Of a stretch of 26,111 bases of DNA, positions 21,801 through 26,111 are shown one piece after another. Each line of letters opens with the position of its first letter. Within the stretch, counting starts at the first letter, position 1. A program made the position numbers and the translations under genes. Source of the stretch: Acanthaster planci (lineage: Eukaryota; Echinodermata; Asteroidea; Valvatida; Acanthasteridae). The notes below the pieces were generated by a model. It made no database searches, was not told the DNA's origin, and saw only the letters and a list, made by a program, of their open reading frames with translations. Location of the stretch: NCBI RefSeq assembly GCF_001949145.1, contig NW_019091360.1, positions 923,658 to 949,768 on the forward strand. Direction: 5' to 3'.

Positions 21801-22264
21801 TTAAAAGCATAAGAACTTAAATTTCACGGACAGGAATTTTGCCTTCCAGTGTGTTTTTCCTTGAAATTGTTCAATCAGTATTTAAAATGTTGAATTACAG
21901 TTTAAATGCAGGATTTCAAATTTAAAACTGCTGGATTCAATACTTTCAAAGTGTAGTTATTGACTGCGCGCACATGGACCGTAAGTATTGCTAACATTTC
22001 TCATCTGAACAGAAAGTGCTCTCATTCTGCATTGGAGACACACCCTTTTGAGTTCCAGTACAAACAGAAAGTGGTGAAAAGGTCTCATGGCAGCAAAATC
22101 CCCCATGAAGATCGGTTTAATACTTTGAAAGAAAAGCCTGCCTTGCACTGAAAGGTGTAAATCAGTGTGTTTTCAAAACTTAAACATTTAAAAACAAATA
22201 TTCAGTTTTTTGTTCACGTCAAGTAGGGATCAATGCTGGAACAACTGTATGGCTTTAAGCATTG

Positions 22265-22869
22265 TTCTCACGAAGGGACAGGCAAGTTGATTTTAATGCA
22301 CGACACATTTTCAAAATACAACACAAGAAAAATTTATCTTATTTGCAAAACTGTGAGAAGTAAAGCTTTCCAACAACTTCCTGTGATTAAAAGCTTTGTA
22401 CAGTTCTTGGAAAGCTTAACACTGATAATATGCTAACAATTAGAATGTATACACGAGTGATTTAGCTCATAGTAATTTTTAAAAATGCCTGTCCCTTTGT
22501 GAAAACAAAAATGCTAGCTGATCAGCTCTCAGCACAATAAGTCTTGCCATATTCATGCACACATGGCTAAGAATGTAACAAAAATGCCTGTCCCTTTGTG
22601 AAAATGTAAATCTCAGTTACATGTATCTCACTTCGATGCCCTTAAGAGCTCTGGGCATTTGTTCACATTCAAGGGGCACATGACTATGTTTGCATCCCTT
22701 CGTGAAAATGTCACCAGCAGCTCCTGAGCATCAGCAATGTCTAGACCCTTTGCATCAGACATATCAGACATCACCTTTTAACTTTTGCTACTGCTCTGTC
22801 AGATTTTTAGTTTTGGGTGCTAGAGCCCCCCCCATAGAACCACACCTGACGCCCATCCCTTCATGAAAC
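22265..22869. repeat. Five dispersed copies of a 20-bp motif
   Basis: TGCCTGTCCCTTTGTGAAAA occurs exactly at 22486-22505 and 22585-22604. A reverse-strand copy lies at 22265-22284 (three differences). Partial copies are TGCATCCCTTCGTGAAAATG at 22691-22710 and GCCCATCCCTTCATGAAACA at 22850-22869. The core is CCCTT(T/C)(G/A)TGA. Confidence 0.8.
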
Positions 22870-23668
22870 AGGTGACAATTTGGTCAAATTGTTTTTTCTC
22901 GATCAAGGAGGTTTTCCCTGCTGAAGCAAGTAATGGCCCCGAGACAAGCTGCCAGCTTGTATTGAACTTCTCAGATTTCTGAGATAGAAAACAGTACAAT
23001 GGCACAATAAAATACTATGAAAGCTAAACTCTTTGGGGCTTTGGGGGGCAAGGAAACCTGTTGAACCAATATACGTGTAGCATTGTCCACAACAATATTC
23101 AGAGTATTGTGGCTGAGCTGTGGAGTGTTATCTACATCAAAATGCTACAATCCAGATGGGCACAGTTTGAAGATTTGGAATAATGAACACAAAAATAAAC
23201 AGATTTGCTGTGCTGGTGGTCACTGTACACGGATGAAACTAAAAAAAGAATTATTACAAAATAAAAAAATAACATTTATGTTTTGTAAACAAATGAGAGC
23301 ACAATTACATACTGGACAGAATGTCCTGTAGATTCAGTCTGATTTGACAACATTGAAATCAAAAAAGTCCTACACTGATACACTAAGCACATAAAATAAT
23401 TCCCTCACTTTATTTTAACTGATAACACTTCAGATATTTTCTGAGATTTAAAAAAGCTTGAACATTTTCAACCCATTCTGCATTCTTCCTTCCTCCAAAA
23501 AAAGGGAAACAGTCACGAGGTTGTTTAATGATCTAATAGGAAATTAAGATTTGATTTGGGGGTTATTTTTCTGTGCATATATGTACTTTACAGTGTGAAC
23601 TACTGGAATATACAAGGACAACATCATTAAATTGGTCGAAGAATGATCACCTAAAAAGAGAGGTTTTT

Positions 23669-24120
23669 ATGGCCACACGTGAGGCCACACCATACAGGGG
23701 ACAACACTGGTAAAGCCAGCCACAGCGGTTAAATGGCCATGATGGGCAAGTGGCTGCACTTGACCACTGACTAGCAGTTTAAGTGACAGAAGTTGACCGA
23801 TGATCTCCCTGGCCACATGGCTCCACAGTGATCAGTGGCCAAAATGACCAGATGGCTGGAAAAAAAAGGCAGAGCGTGTGGACAGATAGCCGTATCTGAC
23901 AGCCACATTGTACCTGTGACTGCAAAGAACACAACCAAACCTGAAATACATGTAGTGACAATGTCAAGATGGTGCCAGCCGGACAGTCAAACACAAGAAC
24001 AGGTGGACTAAGGTACACAGGTGGTTAGACTGCATGGCCTGTGGCCCTAGGGAGGGCAGGTAACCACAGCAGTAAAATGGAAAGGCCACACACTGATAAC
24101 ACCAGACATGAGGTCACAAT
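23669..24120. other. TGGCC-rich, GC-richer patch
   Basis: TGGCCA occurs at 23669, 23734, 23810 and 23836, TGGCC at 24035 and 24042, and GGCCA near 24083, along with many CCAC/GTGG words. The patch is richer in GC and poorer in T on the plus strand than its flanks. It resembles a decayed repeat or a strand-biased transcript segment. A 79-codon minus open frame (23779-24018) crosses it but shows no domain. Confidence 0.5.
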
Positions 24121-25239
24121 ATAGATTGAAATGGATTGGATCTAAAGGCCAGTTGGACACCATACAAGCCATTTCTTTCAATCTACTACTCAACGAAGTA
24201 CCCGTCAATTCCTAGTAAACTGACTCAAACAATATCAAAAACAAGACTATGGATGTAAACACTTTCAATATTACCAACCTACTGGCATAATTCATCATAC
24301 CAGAAGTGCATTTGTGTAATAGTAATTGTTTTATGGAGGGTGTTTACTAATACTCTTGTTAGGTTTAAAGCTAAATCATTTCTTTAAACTTTGATCTTTT
24401 TGAATAAAGCTCTATATGAATCAAAAACAGAAGTGACTGGAATTATGGCAGGAATGCCATTAGCCTGTGTCACTGTACAAGAAACCTTACGGCAGAATTC
24501 AGGGGAAAAAAGAAAATGCAAATGTGAACCTATATCCAAACTGCCAATTTGGTTTTCACCCAAATGATCATTAACAACCTTTCAGGTATAAAATGTGAAA
24601 TCTCTTTTGATATTTCATGAGCCCGGTTTGTGTCTTCAAAATTTCCTTCCTTTCTTTGAAAAATTACTACATTTTTATGGGTGGTTAAGGCATAGATTCG
24701 GGTACAAGGTTGTATAATTTGGAGCCAGTTCCTCACATCAGTTCCTGGGTTACCTGGTTCTGATGCATGGCCCCATGAGCCTCGAGCTGGACCAAAAGAG
24801 GGAGCAATTTTCTTAGCAACGGAGGTTCCCTTGGTCGGAACTGAACTTCACTGGTTCACGAACGACTATAAATGCATGCATTACTGTCTCATCACTACCA
24901 ACAAAATGAACACTCCTGACCAATATGGGTCTTTTCAGCCAATGAGGGGGTGCTTCTGCTTGAGGTGGCATTAACTGGCGTTAATTTGAATACTTCATTA
25001 TAATGGGTCTTCTTCAACTTCCCACTAACAAGAGTACTTTCAACACCCTCTGCAATGTTCAAGTGTGAAAACAATTTTTTTATGCCAAACATTACAATGG
25101 CACCAACATACTCCGTAGTAAGCCTAGTCACAGCCACTTATGCAATAAAGCAATCTGTGAGTAACACATGGAAGAATACACCACTTTCTCATATTAAAAC
25201 AACATTTACGTACTAGCTGGATAATCCAGAATTAGTTAT

Positions 25240-25245
25240 TTTATT
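25240..25245 (-). terminator. Candidate poly(A) signal of the minus-strand gene
   Basis: TTTATT on the plus strand is AATAAA on the minus strand, 653 bases beyond the stop at 25898. It is the first such signal found downstream of that stop. A T/G-rich stretch (TGTTGTTTTAA) follows about 40 bases on, as expected for a cleavage site. Confidence 0.5.
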
Positions 25246-25897
25246 CAATTGTGATTTTTGTACATGAAGGGTAAGAGATGCATGTTGGAAGGTGAGATAA
25301 ATGAATATTACCCTAGGACGTAAATATTTGTAGACAAGGAGATGATTTTACACGAGTCATGGGAACCAGCTAACAGACATGCACAAATCGCATAACACTT
25401 TAGCTGGTACTTTGGTGTCAATGCCAAATGTTAATCTGCTTAGCTAATATGTGTCCTGATAGCTTGACAACATTGGCATCACACTCAGTGACATCCATCC
25501 GTAGCTGTCATCTGTAGCATACCAATGACAGCATTGTGATGTCCTTGGGCAGGAGGGGGAAGGGACAATGGGTCAACATGTTCACAATCTACAAGCTGGC
25601 AAGAAAATGTTCAGTTCAAATGTCAAGACACTCTGTCACTTGTTCTATGACCACCATGAGCATCTCAACTTTCATCCTTTGTCCCTGGTTCGATTCCACG
25701 TCGACCTGGCAAGATAAGTATTACACTGATATGTCTGCCCCACCTGCTTCATCTTCAACATCAAAGGGGAGCTGCCTTGCCACAAAGATAAAAACTGGTT
25801 CACCAAAACCAAAATGCCAGTTTTTTGTTTAGGTACTTGCACTTTTATATGTCCCTGGTTCGAATCCAGACGGATGTGTGACTCTGCAAGGCAGGTG
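25246..25897 (-). other. Probable 3' UTR of the minus-strand gene
   Basis: The segment runs from the stop codon of the terminal exon to the AATAAA on the same strand. It has no open frame with recognisable content. It holds two tRNA T-arm-like sequences in plus orientation. Confidence 0.5.
25682..25868 (+). repeat. Two tRNA B-box-like sequences
   Basis: TGTCCCTGGTTCGATTCCA (B box 25687-25697) and TGTCCCTGGTTCGAATCCA (B box 25857-25867) are nearly identical and lie 170 bp apart. Each folds into a four-base-pair T-stem with a seven-base TTCGANT loop. No A box or acceptor stem is found, so these are likely tRNA-derived repeat remnants, not tRNA genes. Confidence 0.5.
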
Positions 25898-26017
25898 TCA
25901 TGAGATGATGGCAGCAGTGAACTTGGGGCCTAAGTGAATGCCGTCCATGCTGGAAGAACGCTTCAGGTCCTGGTACATTTGGTCTCGCGTCTTCTCTTCA
26001 CAAAGCCTTGAAATAGC
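25898..26017 (-). CDS. Terminal coding exon of an unidentified minus-strand gene
   Basis: Read on the minus strand, an acceptor TTTTTATGTCCATCATCCTAG precedes 39 codons and a TGA (25900-25898). The product is AISRLCEEKTRDQMYQDLKR followed by SSSMDGIHLGPKFTAAIIS. The first half is charged and helix-like, then comes a basic-Ser stretch (KRSSSMD) that could be a phosphorylation site, and the tail is hydrophobic. The GC content and the even amino acid mix are more coding-like than the surroundings, and the other two frames are closed. The rest of the gene lies beyond 26018. I do not recognise the family. The gene converges on the desaturase. Confidence 0.75.
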   Translation of the reverse strand, partial: AISRLCEEKTRDQMYQDLKRSSSMDGIHLGPKFTAAIIS

Positions 26018-26111
26018 CTAGGATGATGGACATAAAAATGATACTAGATGAAAAAACAATCATAATGATAATAAACAACAGAAAACTTAAACAGGGGTCG
26101 AAGTGAACTTC

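Larger units (their letters stand above)
18991..25239. other. Noncoding DNA between convergent genes
   Basis: No exon with family similarity or good splice context is found on either strand. The many open frames of 60-95 codons are low in recognisable motifs. The region is AT-rich except for the TGGCC-rich patch at 23669-24120 and carries the dispersed 20-bp motif at 22265-22869. It could include unrecognised UTR, regulatory or noncoding RNA sequence. Confidence 0.6.

Overview
This window is genomic DNA from an animal. It has long AT-rich introns with GT-AG borders, little CpG with plenty of TpG/CpA, many copies of the palindrome ACATGT/TACATGTA, and one assembly gap. The best guess is a marine invertebrate, perhaps an invertebrate deuterostome such as amphioxus, a hemichordate or an echinoderm. 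The desaturase resembles vertebrate FADS proteins along its length, and TACATGTA/ACCGGTA-rich introns are, from memory, common in those genomes. Genus cannot be fixed without a search.

The left half (1-13068) holds the 3' two thirds of one plus-strand gene for a front-end (methyl-end to carboxyl-end, FADS1/FADS2-type) fatty acyl desaturase. Eight coding exons join in phase with no stop: 3596-3655, 4167-4305, 6470-6546, 8303-8400, 9164-9260, 11337-11416, 11824-11949 and 13005-13068. Together they are 741 nt, or 246 residues plus a stop. They carry histidine box 2 (HxxHH), the membrane segments and histidine box 3 (QIEHH). The cytochrome b5 domain and histidine box 1 are not in the window, so they must lie upstream of base 1; bases 1-3595 read as intron. 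A 930-base run of N (10146-11075) falls inside one intron and breaks no exon.

From 13069 to about 25240 I recognise no coding exon. The near part may be desaturase 3' UTR, but its end is not visible. This half contains several local structures: a degenerate tRNA-like block (14098-14186), a 15-bp tandem repeat built on TGAGTCA (16640-16698), a perfect 17-bp hairpin (18027-18065), a diverged 0.28-kb tandem duplication (18440-18990) whose second copy carries a perfect 22-bp hairpin, five copies of a 20-bp motif (22265-22869), and a TGGCC-rich patch (23669-24120).

The right end (25898-26017) is a well-supported minus-strand terminal coding exon of 39 residues plus stop, from a second gene that I cannot name. 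It has a plausible poly(A) signal at 25240-25245. The two genes are therefore convergent. I see no evidence of a multi-gene system, operon, CRISPR array or intact transposase. The interesting material is in the repeats and hairpins between the two genes.
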